From: Bradyrhizobium oligotrophicum S58
Lineage (GTDB): Bacteria > Pseudomonadota > Alphaproteobacteria > Rhizobiales > Xanthobacteraceae
DNA: 64,000 nt
Assembly: GCF_000344805.1 (NCBI RefSeq)
Contig: NC_020453.1
Span: 1,798,001 to 1,862,000 of the forward strand
Direction of reading: 5' to 3'
Shown: positions 8,605 to 17,018 of the stretch, one piece after another
Position numbering within the stretch: the first letter of the stretch is position 1
Layout: the number at the start of each line of letters is the position of its first letter
Notes under the pieces: generated by a model
What the model saw: only the letters and a program-made list of their open reading frames with translations
What the model was told of the DNA's origin: nothing
Databases searched by the model: none
Made by a program: the position numbers and the translations under genes

Positions 8605-10254
8605 ATGCGGCTCGGGCGTGGGAACGTTGACTCGTCCTGCGGAGTCGGGGAAAAGCACCGCGTGACGGCCATCTTCCCCAGCATCGACAGTCCCGCATCG
8701 CGGTCCGCGCGCGCCTCGTCGCTCATCGCCGCGGCGGTGGTCGTGAGCATGACCATCATTCGCATCGTCTATGCCGGTGTGCTCGATCTGCGCACCGACG
8801 AGGCCTATTACTGGACCTGGTCGAAAGAGCTGCAGCTCTGCTTTCTCGATCATCCGCCGATGATCGCCTGGTTCATCCGGCTCGGCACCGCGCTGTTCGA
8901 TGATACCAATCTCGGCGTCCGCTTCGCAGGCATCCTCGCGATGGCCGCGTCGCAATTCCTGATCGCCGACATCGTTCGCCGCGTCACGCATGATGCCCGA
9001 GCCGTGGTTCTCGCCGTGCTGCTGCCGGAAGCTGCGCTGTATTACGGCCTGCTGATGGCCAAGGTCGCGCCGGATACCGCCGCAATTCCGTTTGCGCTGG
9101 CGATGGTCTGGTCCCTCGTTCGAACAGCCGAGAATGAGGACGGCCGCTGGTGGCTGGCTGCCGGCCTGTTCGGCGGCCTGGCGCTGTTGTCGAAGTTCAC
9201 CGTCGTGATGCTGTTGCCTGGAGTGGCGGCTTTCCTGCTCGTTCCGGCATGGCGCAGCCGTTGGCTTGCCAGCCCGTATCCGTGGTGCGGCGCGCTGATC
9301 GCGCTGGCGGTGTTCTCGCCCGTGCTGATCTGGAATGCACAGCACGACTGGGCCTCGTTCCGGTTCCAGTTCGTGCGCGCCATCGCGCCACGCGAGTTTT
9401 CGTTTCGCACGCTGGGTGACTACATCGGTCTGCAGTTCGGACAGGTCGGCTTCGTGCTGCTGCCGGTCGCGCTGTGCGCGCTGACGCTCACGGCGTGGCG
9501 TGGCTACCGCACGCGCGAGCCGGTCGCGATCCTGTTGTCGACCGCGGTGCTCGTGCCGTTCCTGTACTTCCTCTGGAAATCGCTCACCTTGCGGATCGGC
9601 GACACCTGGCCGATGTTCATGTGGCCGATCGCCTTTGCGGCCGTCGCCATCAACGTCGTCAAGCTGCGGCAGGACGGCTGGCCGACATCGATGATCCGCT
9701 CGACCGTCCGCTGGGCGCGCGTGGCGGTCGTCACCGGCATCGCCATGGTCGTCCTGATCTTTCTCTACTACGTCGCCGCGCCGTGGAATTTTCTCGGCCG
9801 CGCTGATCCGATCGGCAGCGAGGCGGGGTATCAGCAGGTGGCGGCGCGGGTCGAGCAGGAGCTGGCGAAAACCGGCGCAACCTGGATCGCAACCTCGGAC
9901 TACCGCACCTATGCGATGATGCGGTGGTTCTTCCGGGGGCGCGTCCCGGTGATCCAGGTCAACGAGCGCGCCCGCTTCATGGGCTTCCGTGATCCCGGCA
10001 TGAACCTGATCGCGGAGCATCCCGGCCTCTATGTCGTGCGCGAGCCGGACAACACCGGCCGGCTGTGGACTGACACCACCGCGCGCCGCGAGCCGCTCGG
10101 CAATGTGCAGCGGAGCTGGCGCGGTACGGTCATGGACAGCTACGCGCTCGAGAGATTGACGGGCTGGACGCCGGATCTGTCACCGCCGCCGGATTCGCCG
10201 TTGTATCAATGGCGCTGGCTTGCCGGCGAGCTCGACGCCACGCCCCGCGCCTGA
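8605..10254 (+). CDS. Membrane glycosyltransferase, GT39/ArnT-like
   Basis: About 549 residues. The first loop after membrane helix 1 contains TDEAYYW and, 20 residues on, LDHPPM, the acidic and DHPP motifs of the ArnT/dolichyl-phosphate-mannose mannosyltransferase superfamily. About ten further hydrophobic segments follow, then a ~150-residue soluble C-terminal domain. Enzymes of this kind transfer a sugar from a polyprenyl-phosphate carrier to lipid A, glycans or proteins on the periplasmic side. ATG 8605 has GGAGG nine bases upstream; TTG 8596 and GTG 8662 are weaker alternatives. No sugar-nucleotide or undecaprenyl-phosphate transferase gene lies nearby, so neither donor nor acceptor can be inferred. 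Confidence 0.88.
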   Translation: MRLGRGNVDSSCGVGEKHRVTAIFPSIDSPASRSARASSLIAAAVVVSMTIIRIVYAGVLDLRTDEAYYWTWSKELQLCFLDHPPMIAWFIRLGTALFDDTNLGVRFAGILAMAASQFLIADIVRRVTHDARAVVLAVLLPEAALYYGLLMAKVAPDTAAIPFALAMVWSLVRTAENEDGRWWLAAGLFGGLALLSKFTVVMLLPGVAAFLLVPAWRSRWLASPYPWCGALIALAVFSPVLIWNAQHDWASFRFQFVRAIAPREFSFRTLGDYIGLQFGQVGFVLLPVALCALTLTAWRGYRTREPVAILLSTAVLVPFLYFLWKSLTLRIGDTWPMFMWPIAFAAVAINVVKLRQDGWPTSMIRSTVRWARVAVVTGIAMVVLIFLYYVAAPWNFLGRADPIGSEAGYQQVAARVEQELAKTGATWIATSDYRTYAMMRWFFRGRVPVIQVNERARFMGFRDPGMNLIAEHPGLYVVREPDNTGRLWTDTTARREPLGNVQRSWRGTVMDSYALERLTGWTPDLSPPPDSPLYQWRWLAGELDATPRA

Positions 10255-10257
10255 GCC

Positions 10258-11286
10258 TCATTCGTTCTCCTCCTGCTTGCGCAGGAGATCCTTGGCGAGA
10301 TCGGCGAGCGCCGGCCGCGGCAGCGCCGCGAACGGCATCGGCCGCGTCACGTCGATGGCCGCCAGGCCGAGGCGGGCCGTGAGCAGGCCGTTGAGCACGC
10401 CCTCGCCGAGCCGCTGCGACAGTTTCGCCGCGATGCCGTGGCCGAGAACCTGCTGGATCAGACTGTCACTCGCCGCCATGCCGCCGGTGATGGCGAGATG
10501 GGCGATGACATGGCGCAGCAGGCTGATCATGCCGAGCGTGCCGGGCCGGCCGCCATAGAGCCGCGCCAATTGCCGGATCATCCGCAACGACGCGACGAAC
10601 ACGAACAGCACGTCGATCAGTGCGCGCGGGCTCACGGCGGTCACGACCGAGACGCGCTGCGCCGCGACCGACACCAGCCGCCGCGCTTCGACATCGAGTG
10701 GCGCCATCAGCTCGCGCTCGGCGAGCTTGATCATGTCGGCGCCGTCGATGATGTCGTCGGCATGGCCTGCGAGCTCCGCGCGCGGCCGCGCCAGTCTTGG
10801 ATTCGCATGCGCGATCCGCAGCAGCTCGGCAACGACCTCGCGGCTCTCGCTGCGATCGTCGGACAGCAGCACCGCGGCGGCGCGCTGATGCAGCTTCTCG
10901 ATCGTGGCGAGCCGCACCAGCCCATAGGTCTCGCGGCCGATCACGGCGGCGAGGGCGATCGCGGCAGCCGCAGCGAGGCCGGCGCCGACATAGCCGAGCG
11001 CCTCGCTGCGCGCGAACAGGTCCTCGATCAGGTGGGTAACGCCGAGGCCGAGGCCGAGCAGGACGAGGCCGGCCACCGATCCCCAAAAAAGCGCACCCCA
11101 GCGGAAGCCGCGCCGTACCGGCAGCACGGCTTCGACCGGCACCGGCAATTGCGACGGATCGGCTTCCGGGGTGATCTGGATGGTGCCGCGGCCGGGCCGG
11201 GCGGTGTTCTCTGCGTCCACCACCACGACGTCGGGATCGTCGAGCCGGAACGTCTGGGGGCGACGAGGCTTGGCGCGTTCGCTCAT
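10258..11286 (-). CDS. ycjF: YcjF/TIGR01620 family inner-membrane protein (DUF697)
   Basis: 342 residues. The N-terminus is basic (SERAKPRRPQTFRLDDP) and is followed by two adjacent hydrophobic segments near residues 75-120 (GALFWGSVAGLVLLGLGLGV and YVGAGLAAAAAIALAAVIG). A C-terminal DUF697-like helical region contains PRALIDVLFVFVASLRMIRQLA and a short GMISLLRHVIAHLAITGG stretch. In Enterobacteria this protein is encoded directly with the P-loop protein YcjX and induced by envelope stress. The same pairing occurs here, with the start codon overlapping the ycjX stop as ATGA, so the two are translationally coupled. The molecular role is not known. Convergent with the glycosyltransferase gene, with three bases between stops. 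Confidence 0.9.
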   Translation of the reverse strand: MSERAKPRRPQTFRLDDPDVVVVDAENTARPGRGTIQITPEADPSQLPVPVEAVLPVRRGFRWGALFWGSVAGLVLLGLGLGVTHLIEDLFARSEALGYVGAGLAAAAAIALAAVIGRETYGLVRLATIEKLHQRAAAVLLSDDRSESREVVAELLRIAHANPRLARPRAELAGHADDIIDGADMIKLAERELMAPLDVEARRLVSVAAQRVSVVTAVSPRALIDVLFVFVASLRMIRQLARLYGGRPGTLGMISLLRHVIAHLAITGGMAASDSLIQQVLGHGIAAKLSQRLGEGVLNGLLTARLGLAAIDVTRPMPFAALPRPALADLAKDLLRKQEENE

Positions 11287-12746
11287 TGCAGCCGGTCTCC
11301 GATCAGGAACTGAAGGGCACGGTCGAGACGAATATGGGGCAGAGCGGGCTCGCCGCCAGCGTCCGGTTCCAGCAGCGGCGGGCGGAAGCGCAGGAAGCGG
11401 AAATCGGTACCGTCGGCGGCGGCGCTCGACAGGCCGCGATAGGCGCCGCCCTTGAACAGCTCCTCGGCATCGGCGGGCAGCTCGCCCGGAAAGGTTGCGA
11501 CCTCGGTATTGCCGTCGAAGATCTCGCCATTGGCGCTCTCGCCGGCGGCGGGGGTGCCGAGCAGCGACGGCAGCTTGTCACGGCCGCGCGCGACCAGCGC
11601 CTCGCGGGTCGCGCGGACCGCGGCCAGCGCCACCACGTCGATCTCGGCGCCGGTGCTCTCGGCGCGGGCGACCGCGCGATTGACGGCGCGCCGCAGCACG
11701 GCCTCGAGGCGGTCATGGCTGGTGTGATGCAGATGGTCGGCCTTGGTGGCCGCGAACAGGATGCGGTCGATACGGGGCCGGAATAGCGCCGACAGCACCG
11801 AGCTGCGGCCGACGCGGAAGCAATCGAGAATGCCGGTCAGCGCGGCCTCGAGATCATGCAGCGCCTCCGGTCCGGCGTTGAATGCCGCGAGCGCGTCGAC
11901 CAGCACGATCTGGCGATCGAGCCGCGCGAAATGATCCCGGAAGAACGGCCTGACGACGATGTCCTTGTAGGCCTCGTAGCGTCGCACCATCATTGCCCAT
12001 AGCGAGCCATCGGTCGCGTGGCCCTCGGCCGGCAGGTCGAGCGGCGCAAAGGTCAGCGCCGGTGATCCCGCGAGATTGCCGGGCATCAGAAACCGTCCGG
12101 GCGGCAGCAGGCTCATGGCGAAGCGGTCGTCACGGCAGGCGCGCAGATACTCCGTGAACAGGCGTGCCGCCTCCAGCGTGGCCGGCTCGTCCTCGCGGCC
12201 TTCGGCCGAGAGTGTCGCCAGGTGCGCGTGCCACGCCGCTGCGAGATGCGCGCGCGGCTCGCTGCGCGACAGCGCGAGACTCTCGCGTGCCCATTCCTCG
12301 TAGCTCTTGTTGAGCAGCGGCAGGTCGAGCAGCCACTCGCCGGGATAGTCGACGATGTCGAGGGTGAGCGTGCGCTCGGCGCCATTGCCGCGCTGAAATT
12401 CGATGACGAGCCGGAGCTCGCTGATATCGACCGTCGAGCTCGGCCAGCGCCGCTCCGCGAGCAGCGCCCGCAAATGGCTCTCATAGGCAAAACGCGGCAC
12501 GCCGTCGTCGGGCTGCGGCGCCAGATAGGCGCGTGCGATCCGGCCCGAAGCCAGGGCCTCGAACACCGGCAGGCGGCCGCCGCGAACGAGGCCATGGATC
12601 AGCGCGGTGATGAACACGGTTTTGCCGGCCCGTGATAACCCGGTGACGCCGAGCCGGATCGTCGGATTGAAAAAGCTCTCGCCATAATCGAGCAGAGCGC
12701 GGGCCGAGAGCCGCGCTTCCTCGACGAGTTCGGAAAATGACACCAT
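11283..12746 (-). CDS. ycjX: YcjX-like P-loop NTPase (DUF463)
   Basis: 487 residues, normal for the family. A Walker A motif sits near residue 37 (GLSRAGKTVFITALIH) and a DIVDYPGEWLLDLPLL segment follows, typical of YcjX, where DYPG takes the place of the G3 box of GTPases. The enzyme is predicted to be a cytoplasmic GTPase or ATPase of the envelope-stress-associated YcjX/YcjF pair; substrate and effector are unknown. ATG 12746 lacks a recognisable ribosome-binding site (the preceding bases are C/T rich), so a leaderless or unusual initiation is possible. It is first in a two-gene operon with ycjF and diverges from the hemolysin III gene. Confidence 0.92.
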   Translation of the reverse strand: MVSFSELVEEARLSARALLDYGESFFNPTIRLGVTGLSRAGKTVFITALIHGLVRGGRLPVFEALASGRIARAYLAPQPDDGVPRFAYESHLRALLAERRWPSSTVDISELRLVIEFQRGNGAERTLTLDIVDYPGEWLLDLPLLNKSYEEWARESLALSRSEPRAHLAAAWHAHLATLSAEGREDEPATLEAARLFTEYLRACRDDRFAMSLLPPGRFLMPGNLAGSPALTFAPLDLPAEGHATDGSLWAMMVRRYEAYKDIVVRPFFRDHFARLDRQIVLVDALAAFNAGPEALHDLEAALTGILDCFRVGRSSVLSALFRPRIDRILFAATKADHLHHTSHDRLEAVLRRAVNRAVARAESTGAEIDVVALAAVRATREALVARGRDKLPSLLGTPAAGESANGEIFDGNTEVATFPGELPADAEELFKGGAYRGLSSAAADGTDFRFLRFRPPLLEPDAGGEPALPHIRLDRALQFLIGDRLQ

Positions 12747-12937
12747 GGGAGGGGGGGAATTCGCCTGTTGAAAAGGGCGTGAGCGATTTTTGACAGGTGG
12801 CGATGCAAAACGCCGGATTCAAGCTCACATTTCCGGCCTGTTTCCGGGTAGAACCAGAACTTGAACGGAACGTTGACCACTGGAAACCATAATCGTTGGG
12901 GCAAGATCGTCCCGGAAAACCGGCACCAGGTTCCTAC

Positions 12938-13633
12938 ATGAACGTATTTCGACTGAAGCAGTTCGCCTCGACCTCCGTCCACGCCGCCACCGGTGCAGTC
13001 CGCTGGAATTACGACAAGGTCGAGATGATTGCCGATGGCATCGTCCACATCGTCGGCATCGCCGCCGGCCTGGTCGCTGCGACCGTGCTCGTGGTGCTGA
13101 CCTCGATCTATGCCAACCCCGTCGACATCGTGGTCGTGTCGATCTACGTGGCCGGCCTGCTGTCGATGCTGATCCTGTCGGCGACCTATAATCTGTGGCC
13201 GGTCTCGCCCACCAAATGGGTGCTGCGCCGGTTCGATCATTCGGCAATCTATGTGCTGATCGCGGCCACCTATACGCCGTTCATCGCGTCGCTGAAGGAC
13301 ACGCTGTTCTCGGTTGCGCTGCTGCTCGGCGTCTGGGGCGTGGCCATCTTCGGCATCGTGCTCAAGCTGCGCTGGCCGGGCCGCTTCGACGCGCTGTCGA
13401 TCGGGCTGTATCTGGCGCTCGGCTGGAGCGGCATCATGATGTACGACCGCGTCATCACCGTCATGCCCACCTCGGTGCTGGCCTGCGTGCTGACCGGCGG
13501 CATCCTCTACAGTCTCGGCGTGATCTTCCACTCGTGGCGGCGCTTGCGTTTCCAGAACGCGATCTGGCATGGTTTCGTGCTGCTGGGCGCCGGCTTCCAC
13601 TATACAGCCGTGCTGGACCTGGTCTTGACCTAG
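12938..13633 (+). CDS. Hemolysin III (HlyIII/PAQR) family membrane protein
   Basis: About 231 residues with seven predicted membrane helices. Conserved PAQR features are present: an acidic/His motif in the first helix (ADGIVHIVGIAAG), FDHSAIYVLIAATYTPF in the middle and a His-rich last segment (IWHGFVLLGAGFHYTAV) that would complete the metal site. The family is related to adiponectin receptors and its bacterial members are often annotated as hemolysin III, although haemolysis has been shown for few of them. A hydrolase role at the membrane is the structural expectation. ATG 12938 was chosen because the family similarity starts near it. The following SDR gene begins 24 bases downstream, so the two may be co-transcribed. 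Confidence 0.9.
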   Translation: MNVFRLKQFASTSVHAATGAVRWNYDKVEMIADGIVHIVGIAAGLVAATVLVVLTSIYANPVDIVVVSIYVAGLLSMLILSATYNLWPVSPTKWVLRRFDHSAIYVLIAATYTPFIASLKDTLFSVALLLGVWGVAIFGIVLKLRWPGRFDALSIGLYLALGWSGIMMYDRVITVMPTSVLACVLTGGILYSLGVIFHSWRRLRFQNAIWHGFVLLGAGFHYTAVLDLVLT

Positions 13634-13657
13634 AAAATTCCACGAGGAGGGCTTTGC

Positions 13658-14452
13658 ATGCAGGTGACCGGCAACATCGTGGTGGTCACCGGCGGAGCCC
13701 GCGGCATCGGCAGGGCGCTGTGTGAGGCCTTTGCGAAGGCCGGTGCTGCCAAGGTGATCGTGGCCGATCTCGATGAAGCCGGCGCCAAGGCCGTCGCGGA
13801 CGCGATCGGCGGCGCGGCTTTCAAATGCGACGTCTCCCTGGAAGCTGACATCAGGCACGTCATCGAGGAGACGGAGCGGCAGTTCGGGCCGATTGCGCTG
13901 TTCTGTTCCAATGCCGGCATCGGTGGCGGCTTCGATCCGCTGTCGGTGAATGTCGGCGGCACGTCCGACGAGCCATGGGCGCGCAGCTGGGCCATTCACG
14001 TCATGGCGCACGTCTATGCCGCGCGGTACCTGATCCCGCGCTACAAGGCGCGCGGCGGCGGCTATTTCCTCAACACGATCTCGGCGGCGGGCCTGTTGTC
14101 GCAGGTCGGCAGCGCGCCGTATTCGACCACCAAGCATGCCGCGGTCGGGTTTGCCGAGAATCTCGCGATCTCGCACAAGGCCGACAACATCAGGATCTCG
14201 ATCCTGTGCCCGCAGGGCGTCGACACGGACATGCTGCGCGCGATCCCGAAGGGGCCACAATCCGGCGACGGCGACCTCTCGGCGGAGCAGGTCGCGCAGG
14301 ACGTGCTGAAGGGCCTTGCCGAGGAGAGCTTCCTGATCCTGCCGCATCCCCAGGTGCTCGGCTATATGCGCAAGAAGACCGAGAACTACGACCGCTGGCT
14401 CGGCGGCATGGCCAAGATCCAGGCCAAGATGCGGGAGGAGTTTGGGAAGTAG
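13658..14452 (+). CDS. SDR family NAD(P)-dependent oxidoreductase
   Basis: 264 residues, a classical short-chain dehydrogenase. The nucleotide-binding glycine motif is VTGGARGIGRALC (near residue 11), the acidic residue after strand 2 (VADLDEAG) favours NAD(H), the NAG-type motif is SNAGIGGGF, and the active site has a Ser on the ISAAGLLS stretch with YSTTKHA (Y-x3-K). An AGGAGG ribosome-binding site lies just before the ATG. The substrate is unknown. The C-terminal ~40 residues, with YMRKKTENYDRWLGGM, are longer than in minimal SDRs. Position just after the hemolysin III gene suggests one transcription unit. Confidence 0.93.
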   Translation: MQVTGNIVVVTGGARGIGRALCEAFAKAGAAKVIVADLDEAGAKAVADAIGGAAFKCDVSLEADIRHVIEETERQFGPIALFCSNAGIGGGFDPLSVNVGGTSDEPWARSWAIHVMAHVYAARYLIPRYKARGGGYFLNTISAAGLLSQVGSAPYSTTKHAAVGFAENLAISHKADNIRISILCPQGVDTDMLRAIPKGPQSGDGDLSAEQVAQDVLKGLAEESFLILPHPQVLGYMRKKTENYDRWLGGMAKIQAKMREEFGK

Positions 14453-14570
14453 GGTTGCGGTCACGCGGCTTGCTCGGGACGGCAGTGGCGGTTGGGATAC
14501 GTGCAGAGATTCCCGCTCGGGCTTGCGCCTCGCGGAAAGATCGCTGAGAGGAACTAATCCTCCCTCATCC

Positions 14571-14650
14571 GTCATTGCGAGCGCAGCGAAGCAATCCAGG
14601 ATCCCTCCGCGCGATGACAGCCTGGATTGCTTCGCTGCGCTCGCAATGAC
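14571..14650. repeat. Palindromic intergenic repeat with perfect 30-bp arms
   Basis: The arms at 14571-14600 and 14621-14650 are exact inverse complements (GTCATTGCGAGCGCAGCGAA and onward) around a 20-base loop. A related but imperfect element is at 22885-22972. The style matches REP-like elements I recall from Bradyrhizobium and Rhodopseudomonas intergenic regions. Confidence 0.9.
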
Positions 14651-14756
14651 GCCAGGACAAGCATCTCGTCTCCCAACTCATACAGTGGCAAGCGTCCGCA
14701 ATCTCGCGGCATATTTTGCCCGAGCTCTGCTGAAACGGTCGCCCTCATCAAGTCGA

Positions 14757-15220
14757 AGGGCGCAGGGAATGCCGGGTGACGGCCTCACCCATGGCCCGCC
14801 TGCGAAAAAAATGCAGGCGGCAGGTACCACAGGTGCCGCCGGATCGACCCGGCATTCCCTGCGCGATGGTCTTCACGCTTATATCGCGATCTCCCCGGTG
14901 TCCGGCTTGTTAGCCACCGTCGCCCGAGCGATGCGCGAGCATCGCCACGAACTTGGCGCCAGCCTCGGGGCGCCAGGACCACGCAACTTCACGTCCGCAA
15001 GAGCATCGTTCGTCCGCACCTCCGAAGAAGCGCTGCGACCTCTCGCGGCCACCGCATCCCCGCCTCGCGTGTCGTGACGATCGCGCGCAACGCCCCTCCG
15101 TGGTGAAGCGGGATGCGCGGAAACATCGTCCTGATTTGCCCGACGGCGCAAGGCCTGACGCTGCGACATTTCAACACGACGGGCAGTTTCGTCATGCCCG
15201 CATGCGCAATCTGCCCGTCG
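14757..15220 (-). repeat. Long structured intergenic repeat, copy B (inverse of copy A)
   Basis: Read on the minus strand this segment aligns with 389-856 from end to end. Its hairpin core has perfect 17-bp outer arms at 14761-14777 and 14847-14863, and an apical stem CGCCTGC/GCAGGCG at 14797-14803 and 14813-14819 around a homopolymer-rich loop. Compared with copy A, the outer stem has a G-C pair replaced by a T-A pair, and the apical stem is changed on both sides while staying complementary. The element fills nearly all of the gap between the SDR gene and marR, ending about 8 bases from the marR stop codon. Confidence 0.8.
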
Positions 15221-15227
15221 TGCACCG

Positions 15228-15698
15228 TCAGCCTGACGGTTGCATGTCCGCTTCTGCGGCGCGCCACGCTTCGAGCGCGTGGGCGTACAGCAGCAGGCCG
15301 TCGCGCACCGTGCGCCGCTCGGCCTTCGACAGCGACGCCAGCGCGCCTTGAACCTGGTGCCGGCCGAACGCATGCAGTTCGGCCAGCGTCTTCCGTCCCT
15401 TGGCGGTGAGGCACAGCGGCTTGCTGCGGGCATCCCCGGGATCGATCGTCTCCTGCAGCTCGCCGCTGTCGATCAGCTTTCGCACCATGCGGCTGATGCT
15501 GGATTTCTCCAGATGCAGAATCTGGCCAAGCTGCAGCGCTGTCATTTGTCCGCGCAGGCCGATCTCCACGATGGCGTGGACCGCCGACGGCGGATGGTCG
15601 GTCGCGGCCACCGTTGATTCCATGAAACCGAGCTCGCGCACCATCAGGCGCGAAGCGGCGCGGATATCGTCGACGAGGGTGAGATCGGGATCAGACAT
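15228..15698 (-). CDS. MarR family transcriptional regulator
   Basis: 156 residues, standard size. The winged helix-turn-helix is clear: MTALQLGQILHLEKSSISRMVRKLIDSGEL followed by the wing DARSKPLCLTAKGRKTL. MarR proteins are usually dimeric repressors released by small aromatic or lipophilic ligands. I chose ATG 15698, preceded by CAGGAG at five bases; GTG 15713 is an upstream alternative. The gene is divergent from the SDR at 15785, and a perfect inverted repeat at 15717-15731 lies just upstream of its ribosome-binding site. It therefore probably controls both itself and the SDR gene. Confidence 0.93.
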   Translation of the reverse strand: MSDPDLTLVDDIRAASRLMVRELGFMESTVAATDHPPSAVHAIVEIGLRGQMTALQLGQILHLEKSSISRMVRKLIDSGELQETIDPGDARSKPLCLTAKGRKTLAELHAFGRHQVQGALASLSKAERRTVRDGLLLYAHALEAWRAAEADMQPSG

Positions 15699-15716
15699 CT
15701 TGACTCCTGCCACATA

Positions 15717-15731
15717 GTTGTATCATACAAC
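15717..15731. promoter_or_regulatory. Probable MarR operator
   Basis: Perfect 7-bp arms GTTGTAT and ATACAAC around one central base. This TTGTAT-N-ATACAA form is typical of MarR-family sites. It lies 18 bases from the marR start and 53 from the SDR start, so one dimer could block both promoters. Confidence 0.8.
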
Positions 15732-15784
15732 AAATAAGCGATGCAACGCGGCATCGACGGCGGCTTCCCGCCGGAGGGTACGAA

Positions 15785-16582
15785 ATGAGTGATATGCAGC
15801 TCGCGATCCGCGGTGGATCGCCCGCGACCTCACGCATGCAGGGGCAGGTCTGCCTCGTCACCGGGGGCGGTTCCGGCATCGGCCGCGCCGCCGCCTTGAA
15901 GCTAGCGGCGGAAGGGGCGGAAGCAGTCGTCGTCGCCGGCCGGCGCGAGGCCGAGATCGAGGACACGGCGGCGCAATGCCGGGCGCTCGGCTGCGAGGGG
16001 CTCGCCGTGCGAGCCGACGTGACGCGCGAGAGCGACGTGGCGCATCTGGTGCAGGCTGTGCTGGATCGCTACGGCCGGCTGGATGCCGCCTTCAACAATG
16101 CCGGGTTTCAGGAGCGCCGGGCGCCGCTCGAGCAGCAGGGTAACGGCGTCTATCAGGACGTGTTCGACGCCAATGTGCGCTCGGTGTTTCTCTGTCTGCG
16201 CGCGCAGTTGCCGATCATGTATGCGCGCGGGCAGGGGCGCATCGTGATCAACGCCTCCGTGAGCGGCGTGCGCAATCCGAATGCCGGGCTCGCGCTCTAT
16301 TCGGCATCGAAGGCCGCCGTCATTTCGCTGGCCCGTTCGGCGGCGATGGAGGCGGCACCGCGCGGCATCCGAATCAACGCGATCGCGCCGGGACGCGTCG
16401 TCACCGACATGATGCTGCGCGCCGGTGTCGGCGACATCGCGACCGTCGCCGCGGGTCTGCCGCTACGCAGGATGGGGCAGCCGGAGGACATCGCCGAGGC
16501 CGTGGTCTGGCTATTGTCCGACGCGTCGTCCTATGTCGCCGGCCACGTCTTGGCCGCCGATGGCGGGTTTCTCGCATCGTGA
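15785..16582 (+). CDS. SDR family oxidoreductase under MarR control
   Basis: 265 residues. Classical SDR motifs: VTGGGSGIGRAAALKLA for nucleotide binding (starting near residue 23), FNNAGF, an active-site Ser in INASVSG, then YSASKAA, and the C-terminal GQPEDIAEAVVWLLSD...GHVLAADGGF. The sequence VVAGRREAEIE after strand 2 has Arg residues, which favours NADP(H). A GGAGGG ribosome-binding site precedes the ATG by about seven bases. Substrate unknown. The divergent marR gene and the shared operator suggest induction by a small, possibly aromatic, compound. Confidence 0.93.
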   Translation: MSDMQLAIRGGSPATSRMQGQVCLVTGGGSGIGRAAALKLAAEGAEAVVVAGRREAEIEDTAAQCRALGCEGLAVRADVTRESDVAHLVQAVLDRYGRLDAAFNNAGFQERRAPLEQQGNGVYQDVFDANVRSVFLCLRAQLPIMYARGQGRIVINASVSGVRNPNAGLALYSASKAAVISLARSAAMEAAPRGIRINAIAPGRVVTDMMLRAGVGDIATVAAGLPLRRMGQPEDIAEAVVWLLSDASSYVAGHVLAADGGFLAS

Positions 16583-17018
16583 AGCCGACGGATCCGGCCG
16601 ATCGTCCGGTGGCAACCCGAATGCGGCAAGAGCCGCGATCGGCCGAATCGGACCCGGCCCAACGTTCGTCGAAACTGCATCACGTCGAAGACCGAATTCA
16701 GCCCATATCTGCAAAGTCGCGCGGCGCGCATCGCCGTTGGAACTAATTAGTTCTCTCTGCGAACGCCGAACATGATGTTCGGCCGGCATCACGGCAGCTG
16801 ATTGCGAGCGCTTCTCAATCTCTCCCCAGCACGGCAAAACTTCTGCCGACCTTTGCCGGTCATCTGGCCGGCAAGGGGAGCTGGTCGCGTGCATATGCTG
16901 CGTGTGATGTCGGCAGCGCCCCGACATTCTCGCGCGATCTCTGCACAGCCCCGGCTTTCCGTTGCAAGCTCATCCACCACATAAGACCGGCGCGTTCGCC
17001 GTGCGGACGAAGCGGCTC
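16583..17018. other. Intergenic region with two palindromes upstream of the outer-membrane gene
   Basis: No gene seen in 436 bases. It carries two close palindromes. The first, at 16740-16753 (GAACTAATTAGTTC), is perfect over 14 bases. The second, at 16765-16783, has 9-bp arms GCCGAACAT/ATGTTCGGC around one base. Neither is followed by a T-run. They look more like regulator-binding sites than terminators. Confidence 0.6.

Noticed and set aside
12599..14575. 658-residue minus-strand frame
   Set aside because: It runs antisense across the hemolysin III and SDR genes and into ycjX in another frame. The composition (His, Asp, Arg, Gln) is typical of a shadow frame.
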